Assembly: GCA_003024175.1 (NCBI GenBank)
Contig: MDYQ01000144.1
Location: 1-63,314 of the forward strand
DNA from: Planoprotostelium fungivorum
Lineage: Eukaryota; Evosea; Variosea; Cavosteliida; Cavosteliaceae
Length of the DNA: 63,314 nt
Direction of reading: 5' to 3'
The translations under genes and the position numbers were made by a program. Under the pieces are notes generated by a model. That model was not told the origin of the DNA, searched no databases, and was given only the letters and a program-made list of their open reading frames with translations. Below are positions 43,452 to 54,390 of this stretch, piece by piece (position 1 is the stretch's first letter; every line of letters starts with the position of its first letter).

Positions 43452-44680
43452 ATGCAGCCTTCAGAAGGCTCACCGTCGAACGATAGATGGAGTATAGGCT
43501 CAACAGCGAGGTTATCTTTGGCAGCAGAGTTAGAGAATGTGCAGAAGGAGAAGAGAGATCTATATATCAAGCTGCTGGAAGAGACCAACAGCAGAAAGGC
43601 TCTAGAGAAGAAACTCAAATTAATGGAGAGCCAGAACGTGACGAACGCTTCACTGCTGATGCAATCATTGCGTGATGAATCGTCGAATAAGAAGCAGGAG
43701 CAGGACAATGCGTCTGAGGTGAGCGACTTTGGACGCTCACAGAGATCTGACAAGCGATGAAGTTGAAGAAACTTGTGGGTCGATTGGAGTTGAAACTGAA
43801 GCAACGAGAAACCGAGCTCGCAGTTCTGCAAGACAAATTCGACGTACTTCACAAAGCATACGAGGCTCGAAAGGATGGAGATGAAGAATTTCAACGGATA
43901 GCTCAGGTCAACAGCGCCCTGCAGAAGGAGAACGCGGAATTAAGATTTCACCTGGGACAGAAGAGAGGACGGGGGCCAGATTATTCGGATGTAGTGAGAG
44001 AGAATAAGGAGTTGATCCAGAAGATCGGAGTACTGGAGAAACAAGCTGCAGAGGTAACAATCGAGCTGAAGAGTGACCTGATCAGTGACGCAGATGGAGA
44101 TCGAGAGACGAAAACACGAGGACCTAAAGAACCTATTGGGACAGCTGCAAGAAACCGTAGAGCAAGAGATGGCTGATTACAAGAGTAAATGCAAGGAGGA
44201 ACTACTTCAGTCGCAGAATTCACTACGCTCAGAACTCAACAAATCTTCGGGCAACGCCCAAGAGCTAGCGGCCATCAAAGCCAAACATCGAAAAGAATTA
44301 GAGGACAGGAATGATCGATTCAAGAAAGAGCTACAGGTGATGGTCATGCTCCGTTCTTCTTCTCACGCGTGCAGACCTGTAAGAACACGTTCGAAGACTT
44401 TCTCACCGAGACGAAGATGAGACACCAAGAGGAGTTGAAGCAATTGGAGAAGAGAATAAGGAAGGGGGTGGACGAGACAGACAGGACGATCATCCAAACT
44501 TCAATACCACCACCCACGAGGAAAGTCAACCTCCACATCAACACGGACAACCAGAACAACACGCCCCCTAAGACACCTCCGACAGCATCACCAGCGAAGA
44601 CGCCGGTGACCACGAGATCATCATCAAAGACGACACCTTCGAAGATGAACACGTCGAATGGTGTCATAGTAAAATTGTAA
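43452..44680 (+). CDS. coiled-coil protein with basic Ser/Thr/Pro tail
   Basis: The ATG at 43452 gives MQPSEGSPSNDRWSIGSTAR, then heptad-type sequence through four exons (LAAELENVQKEKRDLYIKL, LKKLVGRLELKLKQRETELA, ENKELIQKIGVLEKQAAE, EIERRKHEDLKNLLGQLQET, KAKHRKELEDRNDRFKKELQ, FEDFLTETKMRHQEELK). The tail (RTIIQTSIPPPTRKVNLHI, TPPKTPPTASPAKTP) is rich in TP and SP sites for proline-directed kinases, and it ends VIVKL at 44680. A cytoskeletal, centrosomal or nuclear scaffold role is possible. I do not recognise the family. Confidence 0.75.
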
Positions 44681-44821
44681 ATAGTCGATTGCATCGATTC
44701 ATTCTTCAATGCTCCTCACTGTCCGTGTCAACGCATTCTGGTATCGAGGGAGAAAAAAAAGAATAAAATCGAGAAATAAAGGCGGTCATCTTCATCTGCA
44801 TTCAAAAAGGCAACCTCAGAT

Positions 44822-45195
44822 ATGAACCCAAGCGCCCTCACCACCCGTGTTGCTTCCCGCGGAATCCTCTCCCGCTTCACCCTTCGTGGTGGATATGGTG
44901 GAGAGCACCACACCAAGGTTGTCCCCCCTACTGGCAACAAGATCGTCGATGATATCAACGCTGCTGACGCTAAGCTCTACGGACACGGATACCTGCTGCC
45001 CGGAGAGGTGAGTTAATGAGACTCTGACTGCATTCACATATGGGATTTGACGATTTCTTGCAGACAGTCCCTGGCAAGTCAAAGATCCTCTTCATCGGTG
45101 GATTCATCCTTGGTTTCGGTTTCCCCGTCTTCGCTGCTGCCTGGCAGAAGTCATATCCTTTTCCATCTTTCTCCATATCTGATTACCTCCCTTAA
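44822..45195 (+). CDS. small mitochondrial membrane protein, possibly cytochrome c oxidase subunit
   Basis: Two exons give about 100 residues. The N-terminus is a typical presequence (MNPSALTTRVASRGILSRFT). It is followed by a hydrophilic stretch (GNKIVDDINAADAKLYGHGY) and, after an intron at about 45009-45062, a proline-glycine turn and one membrane segment: PGKSKILFIGGFILGFGFPV, FAAAWQKS. This arrangement is that of small accessory oxidase subunits such as COX7C (LPF…GFxxPFxxxxxQ). The similarity is in layout, not in long identities, so the name is not asserted. The C-terminal SYPFPSFSISDYLP up to TAA may be read-through of a last intron. Confidence 0.6.
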
Positions 45196-45288
45196 CTCTT
45201 CCTCACTAAGTAAAGGACACTCCCCTTGCACAATAAAATTCACGTTACAAAGACGTCATCTCATTCTTCCTTCACCATCTCAACATGT

Positions 45289-48200
45289 TTATTGTATCAA
45301 ACAGGGCTTCGCTGCCTTTCCTCTCTTCGTCAACACGTTATCCCTGAACTCTGCAGCCGAACAAGTGACATGCAAAAACGGATGTTGCAGCAGCTCGATG
45401 GCCTGTGGTCGCTTCTCTGGATCCTTCTGCAGACAGGCCGCCAAAAAGTGTTTCAGCTCTCTCGACCACTTGTCCGCCGTCTTCAAGGGTGGCACGGGTT
45501 TGCTTGGAATCAACACCAGAGCCCTCGCCGGTGCCTCCATGATGTAGGGTGGCTGTCCACGATGAGTCTCCATCATCGATCTGGATGTCCCATCACCTGA
45601 AGGTCACACAATTCCATGAGCATGATACCCAGAGACCAGATGTCCACCGACTTTCCATACTTCTCTCCCAGAATGACCTCGGGTGCCTGCGGGGGTCAGA
45701 GTGGATCTACAACGTTGTAGATGCTCACCATCCAGTAGGGTGAACCGCAGATGGTCGACCTCTTCTCGTCTTCGTCTGCCAGCTGCACCGCGTAACCGAA
45801 ATCGGCTGTGAGAGTCAGAAAGTGCTCCACCTCCCTTCGACACCGCAAAGCGATTTCGAACCGACCGTGGAGGACTCACCCAGCTTGATCTCCGCCTGAC
45901 CACCGATGAGGATCTACAACGAGTCAGGACAGAATCGAAGGCCCATCGTCTCACGTTATCCGACTTGATGTCTCTGTGGATTCTGTGCATTCCATGGATG
46001 TAGCTCAGCCCCTTCAGTGACTGCCAAACGTTCACTTATGTCGACAGAGATAGACTTCACCTCTGCGATGATGTATGCGATCTGCGACTCTGCGAACGAT
46101 GTCTTGGAAGATTCAAAGTCGGTGAGAACTTGGTACAAGTTTCCGTTGGACATGTATTCCAAGGCCACCTCCCCTCGTCAGGTCCATCTACAACGTTGTA
46201 GACTCACCCAGATGTAATCGGACACGTGGTAGGCATCGAACAATCGCACCACGTTGGGATGCTCCGTCACCTTCTGAACGGAGATCTCGTTGATGAAGAG
46301 GGGCTCCCTCTTTGGTGTCAGCAACATCTTCTTGATGGCCACTGTCATGTGAGATCGACTGTTGGACGCCAAGAAAACTTCTCCGAACGTTCTGTGATAT
46401 TTCAGAGAAAATTCTCGCCCACCACCCACCCAGAGCCGACGAGCTGAAAGTCTTCGTAGAGGATCTCTGGGTTGTCGATTTGGTTCACCACGGAAGCGAT
46501 GGACACTGCGTCACGATCGGTCTCGTTGTAGATGAAGGTGGACTCACTGTGGGGATTACGAGAGCGAGAGTCCGGGATGTGATTGATGATGGGCTCGGAT
46601 ACGTTTCTCTTCATGAATGTAGAGCGTAAGATCTCCAACACCTGCGTCCAATTAGAATGGGTCACCCGTGTGCCTCACCTCATCGATGTGATCGTAAAAG
46701 TATCTCTCTGTGATACCCGAAGAGCTGAGGAGATGCTTCCACTCTGCGGAGAGTCCCTGGGCCCGTCAATCTACGTACGTACGTGCGTACGATACGTACC
46801 ACGTATCCCGTCTCTGCCTGGAAGGTGATCTGAATCTTCTCTTCTCTCCTGTTGTCCACTCCTTCTTTAGAAGAGATGGCTGTCTTGATAGCCTGCATCC
46901 ACTGCTCCTGCTCAGTCTTGCTGCGAGCACAGAACGTGAAGTGAGTGACGGTGTAATACTTCTCGTCTACAACGAACAAGTCTCCCTTCTTGTTGGGGGA
47001 CACCTGAGGAGGTCAATTATCCGTCTACAACGAACCATCTTACCTCGCGGAGGACTCTGTGGATGGTCATGCCGTGTCGGGGAGTTTTCGATGAATCTTC
47101 CACGACCTCTATGACGGAGTCACTGTCTACCAGGTAAGATCCCCTCGGGTGATCCCCTTCCTATTTCTCTCAATCTACAATTCGATACCCTCTACCCCAC
47201 CTTCGGTTGGTGCTTGAAGTAGTGCAACATCTTTCCACTGAGAGTGAGGTAGCGGCTGTTGTAGTGAGATTTCATCAGTTTTCCTTGCTTCAAGATCTGC
47301 GGGGGTGTCAGATTTACCTTCACGCTCTTCTCACCTCTCCTCCCAGGAGAGGATTCATCCAAATGGGTCCGGCGCTGGCGTCGGGGGAGTAAGTGAAAGT
47401 CAGCGAGATTTCGGTGTCGTGGACTCTGAAGAGGTGAGCTGATGTGGATGATGATGATCTCACTTGTTCATGACGATCTTCGAGTTGGTGTCTTGAAGGA
47501 ACACCCAAGGTAGAGGGCACCTCTTGACGACCACCGCTTTGGTCGTCTACAACGAGTCAGTTTTATTGTGGGAGGAATTTGTCTCACTTTTCTCCTCTGA
47601 GTTCCCGTGTTCTTCTTGAAAAAGTTGATGACGGATGAGGTTCTGGCGATGGGGGTGATCTCGTTTGGATTGTCGCTCTTCTTGTCTTCTTCTCTCGCCT
47701 TTAGAACGAGGACGTTCTGTTCGTTTCAGTCTCGTGTGTGAGTCGAAGATGAGACGTTTCACCTCTAAGAGGATGGGTGGATCGTAGTCCATCAGTCTTT
47801 TGTCGATTTGCAGCCATGGGGGTCTCTCTGTGATGATGCCCGTGGTTGTTTTCTCTTCTTTCTCTTCCTTATCTCCATTGGAGGGAGAAGATGAGGCCGA
47901 GTTGACGGATGAGGTAGATTGCGAGAGGGTGGGGAGACCCTCTGGTGCCTCTACATGGATCCTCCATTGGCTTCCAGTGACTCCAAAGTGGGACATAAAA
48001 GTCTTGGTGACCTGGTGTGCGTCATACGACGGAAGATACGAGAGAGATGTTTCACCTCTGCAACGAAGGCCTCGATCGGGAAGGACTTTGTGATTAGGAC
48101 CTTGTCTTTGCAGACGCTGATCTCGAAAGTCTCACCACTGGGCTCCATCTCATCGATAGGTAAGAGGTCATCCCAAGAAGAATGTTTCTGATTGGTTGGA

Positions 48201-48531
48201 GACGAAGGTGTAGATGAAGCAATTTGAGTTCCCGAACCCGAAGGAGATGGCTGCAAGTTGGTGGTCCGCATTGTAGTGTTCCTGATCTTGGCCTTCGCCT
48301 TGTCTAAGCCGCTCCAACTTCCTCTCCTCTGCTCATGTGAATTCAGCTCTTCCATTTCTAGATTGAGAGAATCACCTGCTCGGTCGGGCTACTTCTCTCG
48401 AGTTTCCTAGTGACTTTCTCCCCGCTATTGGTGATTTTTACCTTATTAGTAGTCTTTGGTGAGGTATTCGCGGCATCTTGGGCCACCTCTTCAGGATTAT
48501 GAACTCCAACCGACTCCTCCGATGTAGACAT
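45289..48531 (-). CDS. STE20/PAK-like Ser/Thr kinase with ubiquitin-like and PH domains
   Basis: The start is the ATG at 48531 (MSTSEESVGVHNPEEVAQ). An RA/ubiquitin-like segment (ETFEISVCKDKVLITKSF, EVTKTFMSHFGVTGSQWR) leads to a PH domain (KQGKLMKSHYNSRYLTLSGK, YYTVTHFTFCARSKTEQEQW). The kinase domain (46440-45310) has GTFGEVFLAS, AIKKM with the ATP-binding Lys, MALEYMSNGNLYQVL, HRIHRDIKSDN, DFGYAVQL, CGSPYWM-APEVIL and DIWSLGIMLMEL, all intact, so it is probably active. The tail ends AKPCLIQ at 45289. PAKs with PH domains occur in amoebae and act in cortical actin and motility. Many introns hold the CGTTGTAG motif. A CRIB motif was not found. The dynamin gene follows on the same strand 161 bp upstream. 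Confidence 0.85.
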
Positions 48532-50416
48532 GATGCAATGGGTAGTAGATTGCAAATGTCACAGCCGACAATATCTCTACCAGAGACTAACTCAGCGCGT
48601 GTTCTTGCTGCTGTGACCCCCCAACTGTCCGATTGACACCTCCGTCAGAGCTATCTACACCCAGCACCTCTCTTTTACTTTTCCTTTTCCAATCACAAGC
48701 TCTGCAGCACAGACAGCTTGGCGTTGGGCACCATCTTCAACCTTCCAAAGCGGCTGATGAGGTCTCTCAGCTCGTTCTCCCTCTCTTCCAAGTGCATGGC
48801 GTCCCTCTCTTGTTTCTGAAGTCTCTTGTTGACGTTCTCCCTCGTTGCCTTAAGGTCGAACATCTCGTCTAATAGCGAATCTGAGAACTGGGCGACGTTC
48901 TTCATGATCTGTCCGCTGCATCAGACCATGTGGAGGTTGCACGAGAGAGCATCACCTCGCTGTTGACGTTCTGTTGGAACTGTGAGACGAAGAGGCGGTG
49001 GGCCTTGAGGAGGATGTTCCTCAATAGGTACTGCTTCGTCTCATGCATCAGCTGAGCACACAAACTCTGAATGAGATGAAACTTCTCTCCTTCTACGGGG
49101 ATACTGGGTCGCATGAGACGGTGATGAAGTCTCTCCTCTTCACCTCTGGAAGCGATGGACCAACACACGAGTTCCCGCCATTTCATCTCGACATTTTCCA
49201 CGAAAGTTCTTACCGATCTCATCGACATATTCGTAGAAAATGTCTCTGAGATTTCCTTGAAATTGAGAGAAACCATTGATGAGAGAGAAACCGTACAACT
49301 TTCTAGAAGAGGACTCCATTTTCTTCGATTGGTTGGATATGACATCGAAACCTGATGTCATCAGCATCATCATCATGATCTCATCGTCCTCACTGATGTC
49401 GGCCAACCTCTTCACGACGTACATGGCTCTGTCGACCAACTGGGAAATCAACGGATCCAATACCTCGAGGTGCATCTGCACGATCTTGGTGCTCTACAAC
49501 GAGTCATTTTCATTTCGATGAAATCCTCACCGTCTCGAGAGAATCGGAGAAATTTCCGTGATCGTTCAGGTTGCCCATGGCAGCGATGATGTCATCATCC
49601 GATACGTTCGATACTTCGGGTAAATTGACGATGCGCCGGAAGAACTCGAGCAGTCGGTTGAACTGATCGCCCCCGGACATTCGATCCATACCGGGCTCCA
49701 CGTGTCCCATCAATTCTCCACGATCTAAATCGATCACTTGATCTCTGTGTTTCCACGGGCTACTGTTTTCGGCCTGAAATGCGTCAAAGAGAATTTTCCG
49801 TGGAGATTCACCGAATTTTCCTCGACGACGGTCTGACCGTAGAGGGAGGTACCTCCCTCGTGAGAGCCGTCCACGAAATGGACCATGATCTATTTTTAGG
49901 TCAATCTACAACGATGTAGACGTCGTACCTGGACCCATTCGGACACGTAAGTGGACATGAGCCATCGGATCTTCGTCAGATCTAAAGACCTCTGATCCTC
50001 TAGCGCGTTGATGGTAGCGTCGATCTCTTTCTTTCTTCTGTGAGGCTGTCAGACTACAACGAGCCACATTCAGAGTCCGTACCCTGCCAATGACTTTCGG
50101 AAGGTTACGAGAGAGTCCTTGTAGAAGCTATAATTAGACTTCAATAGCTCCGTCCTCAGCTGGTACAATCCGATCCAATCTTCCTCTCTGTACACGTCAC
50201 GCCACGTCATCATCCATCTACACTCACGCTCTATCGAATTTCAATTTCTCGAGGTATTTCATGTCTCTCTTGTGACACTGAATCAATCTCTGCTGAAAAG
50301 TGTGATCCTCCATCGTCTCTTTCTTCACTTCTTCCGATAACAGAGACACGAAGAACGCCTGTAATGACATCAGATGTCTCTCTACAACGAGCCATCTACT
50401 GTTCTACAACGAGCCG
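45706..50416 (-). repeat. recurrent intron motif CTCGTTGTAGA and palindrome TCTACAACGTTGTAGA
   Basis: Ten intronic copies of a motif containing CGTTGTAG (minus strand) occur in the kinase and dynamin genes: 45706-45721 and 46187-46202 (perfect 16-base palindrome), 45913, 47024, 47546, 49493, 49905-49920 (imperfect palindrome), 50053, 50381 and 50403. At 45913, 47546 and 49493 the TAG of the motif is itself the intron's 3' splice site. I saw no intronic copies in other genes of the window. Confidence 0.75.
46776..46802. repeat. ACGT tetranucleotide microsatellite in an intron
   Basis: A run of CGTA/ACGT units (TACGTACGTACGTGCGTACG, then ATACGTACC) in the kinase gene intron between the PH and kinase domains; it is palindromic at every step. 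Confidence 0.8.
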
Positions 50417-51432
50417 TCTCACCTTCATATCGGCCTGAGGCTTCTTCGTGAGGTAATTGTTCACAGAAGACTGATCTACGAGGTCCCTCTTTAGATATTC
50501 CCAAAAGTGTGTGAAGACGAAGAAAGAGCGTGAACCGACTGAATCGAGGCGATGAGCAGAGTCTAAACACTTGACTTCGGCCCAAGCCTTCGCAGACTCT
50601 ACGAAGATGAGGATTCGATTACTCTCCTTTGACAGATCGTTCACGATGCGAGATCTGATGTGTGTGAGTGATGATGCACGTGAGAGAGGGTGGAGATCAC
50701 CTCTCGTCTTGTGTCTGCCAATCGGCTAGGCCTGGCGTGTCGATGATGTTGATGTTGGTGCAGTGATTCCAGTGGATGGTCACTCGGACGGGTGTCGATA
50801 TGATCTCTCCCTGGGATGGGATGAGTCTCGACGGTGTGGACGACGATATATCACCTTACTCCTGTTGGCGATCTCAGATGGGAGCTGAGAGAGGTTGATG
50901 GTCACATCAGTTGGAAACAACTTTTGGTAATGTGCATCTCTCTTGACGACGATGCGAGGCTCTTCAAATTCCTTTCGATTTGGAAGACATCCAGTGTTGA
51001 TCATCTGAATGAATAGAGGACGGATGGTCGCTGATAAGAATTGAGAGGATGTCGAATCATCAAAGACATACTCGATGGTAAGGTGATGGAAGCACCCAAT
51101 AGGGCCTCTAATAAAGTCGTCTTTCCGGATCCCCTCTCACCGATCAGAACAATCTCGGGTGCATAGAAGTCTCCCTGAACCCTATCATCGTCATCACCTA
51201 TGCGTACGATGGACGCTCACTCTCTAGCAAACTCAGCTGCACTGTTGAAAGAAGAAACTGTCTCGTCTGCGTAGTTTCTCCACACTTCAGTCAAGTCAGA
51301 GGGCTCTACGGCAATGTTCGTCTCAGATTCTTCGAGTGGAGGAGATACTGAGACTCTCGCAGGCGGTGGCGCAGGCTGACCATTGTCCTCAGGAGAGGTT
51401 GCAGGTGGGGCCTCTTCGATTGGAGCCGACAT
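48693..51432 (-). CDS. dynamin-family GTPase
   Basis: From the ATG at 51432 (MSAPIEEAPPATSPEDNGQ, an acidic Pro-rich head) the frame reaches the P-loop EIVLIGERGSGKTTLLEAL. A 41-nt intron then restores G2 as TTIRPLFIQMINTG, matching VTRRPLxLQL of dynamins. G3 is NIIDTPGLADW. The region of G4 (FFVFTHFWEYL) lacks the usual TKxD, so nucleotide specificity may be altered. A long helical middle/GED-like part follows (FKKDSLVTF…, ENRSLDLTKIRWLMS, MDRMSGGDQFNRLLEFFRRI, FSQFQGNLRDIFYEYVDE), ending LKMVPNAKLSVLQSL at 48693. There is no PH domain or Pro-rich tail. The introns carry at least five copies of the CGTTGTAG motif. It resembles unconventional dynamin-related proteins more than classical dynamin. 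Confidence 0.82.
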
Positions 51433-51588
51433 GTGATGGTCGCAGCCCGATGCTGATCTGTGTGGGATGTCAGTTGAACACTGTCTACAAACGGCTGACA
51501 CTTTCACACACGCTCGCACGAGAGAGCAGGCTCTTTCGATGGAGGATGAGAATAGAGAGACGTTCGAAAAAATCACTCTTATATTCAA

Positions 51589-52796
51589 TCATCGTTCGCT
51601 GGGTGGCGTAATTCTCCCTCCTCTTTCTTGTCGTAGTTTGTTTCTGTACTGTAAACCACAAGCGTTGCAGAGACTGAGAAGATAGTCAGTCTCGTCATGT
51701 TGGTCGGTGTAGAGACGACTCACACTGAACCTTCTGGCCCATTCCTCCATTCGGGCGTCGATGTTGCACCACACCAGGCGCAGTTTCTGTCCTTCTCGTC
51801 TTTTGGCTTGGCCGTCTTTCCCTTTCTGACCCTCTGTCGGTGATTGTGAGACGAATGTAAATCGTATGGTCGACTCACTCTATTTCTGGTCATAAGGTTC
51901 AGATACGGTTGGAACCTGTTCTCCATGGCGTTCTTATCCTCTTTGTAGTCTGTGAGTTGGTACGGGTTGTCTTCATGTTCTTGTTGTTGAGTTGGTGATG
52001 TCTGACCCAATGGGGAGATGATAGACACATCGGGAAGGGCCGTGAAGTCGTAACTCGTGTGAGACTCGAAGGCGGGCTGTTGATGTTGTCCAATGACGTT
52101 GCTGGAAGCAGAATACTGTGGGAGTGGAAGATTCGTTACTGCGGGAGGAAAGAAGCTCTTCAAGCGGTTGTCCTGCCACAATGAAAGAGGAGCAGAAGTC
52201 GACTGTGTCGCATAGGGGTCTCGTGATGGTTGCTGTTGCTGTGTTGATGTGTTTCGAAAAGGTGCGGTTGGGTTTTCTGTGAACGCGGAAACGCTTGGTG
52301 CCGCATTTTGAGCCAAGTCAACCAGCGTGGAACCGTAAGAGAAGAGAGCCATGGACTCTGAGCTCGATGGAGGTCTGACTGAGCCAGTAAATGCAAATTC
52401 GTGGGCGGCATCGTCGAACATATTTTGTAAGCCCTTCGAAACTTCCAGGATCTGTTGCATTGTCATCAATAGCAACAGATGGGGAGTGCCAGAGGTATGT
52501 GGATATAAAATACGAAACCCCACCGTCTTCCAGTAAGTATCGATGTAGTTGATCTGATTGGTTAATTGTTGGTTGGTGGGAGGGTTGTGACCAAACAGAG
52601 GAGAGGGGACATCATGGACCTGTCGCTGTTGGCTCATGAGCATATTCAACGCTTTCGTCTGTTCGTGTGTTTTGTGTTGTCTCTCTTGTTGATTTATGAA
52701 CTCAGGCCACAACACAAAGGATTGGACACAAGGAAAACGGAATGGTGTGGAGAATTCAGCTCTACATCTGTTGAACCTGTCATCCCATGCCGACAT
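51589..52796 (-). CDS. GATA-type zinc-finger transcription factor
   Basis: The C-terminal region holds one GATA finger, restored by a 51-nt intron: CAWCGATSTPEWRNGPEG then LCNACGLQYRNK, giving Cys-x2-Cys-x17-Cys-x2-Cys with the basic tail (KLRQERGG) used for DNA contact. The upstream part is Gln/Pro/Ser-rich with poly-Gln tracts (STQQQQPS, GQHQQPAF, SPTQQQEHED), which is typical of transcription activation domains in amoebae. It has a basic segment before the finger (RQRVRKGKTAKPKDEKD). The start used is the first ATG in frame, at 52796 (MSAWDDRFNRC); an upstream exon is possible. Stop TGA at 51589. Confidence 0.85.
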
Positions 52797-53503
52797 CCAG
52801 GATGAAAGGAGCCTTGAGGTCGCAACAGCAACCACCCATGGCCTTGTGGAAGCACTACCCCCGGAGATAAAATGGGAACTGCGAACCCCCGAAATAGGGT
52901 ATACCTTCGTACACTGTCTTTATCTCGTTAGTGCTGACACGTTCTGTAAAATAGATCCACCAGTTGACCGAAAAGCATGGAGTCAGATTGCGGGAACCTG
53001 GGAAGCCGAGAGGATGTCGGCTGACTGGTCGTGGTAGCACACCCAAGCACAGGCTTTTTTTCGTGAAGATGCCACCAGATACTGCCAACGATGACACCAA
53101 CGGGGGCAGAGTTTCCACCTTTATGTGAACACCAGACGGAGCACGGGATGGTTCATCTATTGTATCTCTGAAGATGAGCGAGTCACCGTGGGACAGCATC
53201 TCACTCCTCTGAATGGGTCAGGACCTGACCCTGATTTAGGGTATGGGTATCACCCTCCTTTGAAGTTCATTTCGTCATTCTATTCTGATGGAGCGTACCT
53301 CTATAAGGTCGGCGTTACTTGAAGAAACCAGTGGAAGAAATGATGGATACTCGAAATAAATAGAAATAGAAACACACGAGGATAAGTCAAGTCGTATGGC
53401 ATAGAGTGTCGTTGGCGAGTTGTATACAGCCAGACTCTCGGAATATGGAGAAGCTTCTAGAACCTTTCAAGTGTTGTGGAGGAAAGGCAAATCGACAAAT
53501 ACC
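52797..53503. other. unassigned divergent region
   Basis: About 700 bases between the GATA factor and the nitroreductase. Open frames on both strands (52855-53199 minus, 53125-53322 plus) show no recognisable protein. The minus frame contains a Trp/Tyr-rich patch (FSVNWWIYFTERVS). No family match or splice pattern supports a gene. Confidence 0.35.
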
Positions 53504-54329
53504 ATGAGCGACAACTTCTTCAACGCAGCTAAGGGCAGAAGGTATGATGTGTCAGAGACTTTCATTGACCGCCCGAAGGTCCATCTACGCCATCAAGAAG
53601 AGCAGCACCATTTCTGACAACAAGATCGGTGAGATCGTTCAAGATGCGGTCAAGTATGCACCTTCCGCTTTCAACTCTCAGAGCGCAAGAACTGTAGTAC
53701 TATTTGGTAGACACCACGATAAACTCTGGGAGATGACGAAAGAGGTAGGTCACATACCTGTCGGCGTTTTATCATGTTGACACTCTAGACTCTGTCCAAA
53801 TCTCAGTCTCCCGAGCATTACGCACAAACCGAGAAGAGACTCGATGGTTTCAAGGCAGGTCACGGTACTATCCTGTTCTTCGAAGACATGACTGTCGTCC
53901 GTGGTTTCCAAGAGAAGTTTGTAAAGTATCAGGTGTGCGCAAAGACATCGACCATCGTCTGATGTAGAATAGGATCAATTCTTGAACTGGTCTCAACAGG
54001 CGAATGGCATGTTACAATACATGATCTGGACTGCATTGGAGACTGAAGGTTTAGGATGTTCCCTCCAGCATTACAACCCTTCCATCGATGATCAGGTGTC
54101 ACGACAGTACTTACTTACATCACAAAAATAATGAAGAGACTGATCATGAATCAGGTCAAATTGGAGTTTCAGATTCCAGCAGAGTGGTCTTTGGTCGCTC
54201 AGATGCCTTTTGGCGAGAGAGGAGGTGATGACGATGGATTACATTCCAATATATTCACGAGCAGTAGGTGAACCCAACTCGAAAGAGTTCAAGCCATTGG
54301 AAGACCGAGTCAAGATCTTTCATGATTAA
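53504..54329 (+). CDS. nitroreductase-family FMN oxidoreductase
   Basis: The ATG at 53504 (MSDNFFNAAKGR) joins across a 36-nt intron to RSIYAIKKSSTISDNKIGEI, then VKYAPSAFNSQSARTVVLF (the FMN-binding SxFNSQSxR motif), EKRLDGFKAGHGTILFFED, WSQQANGMLQYMIWTALE, EGLGCSLQHYNPSID and the end FQIPAEWSLVAQMPFGERGG, ending at TAA 54327. It matches the fungal/bacterial YodC/HBN1 type of small nitroreductase (about 200 residues) that uses NAD(P)H and FMN, often against quinones or lipids. Four introns. It converges on the LRR receptor gene 61 bp away. Physiological substrate unknown. Confidence 0.92.
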
Positions 54330-54390
54330 AGACGATATGAGCCGCGATGTAATCATGAATCATGTGATCCGATGTCATTGTTTATTGTCT

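Noticed and set aside
46966-46978. An additional CGTTGTAG copy in the kinase gene.
   Set aside because: It lies in an exon and encodes LFVVDE of the PH domain, so it was not counted with the intronic motif.
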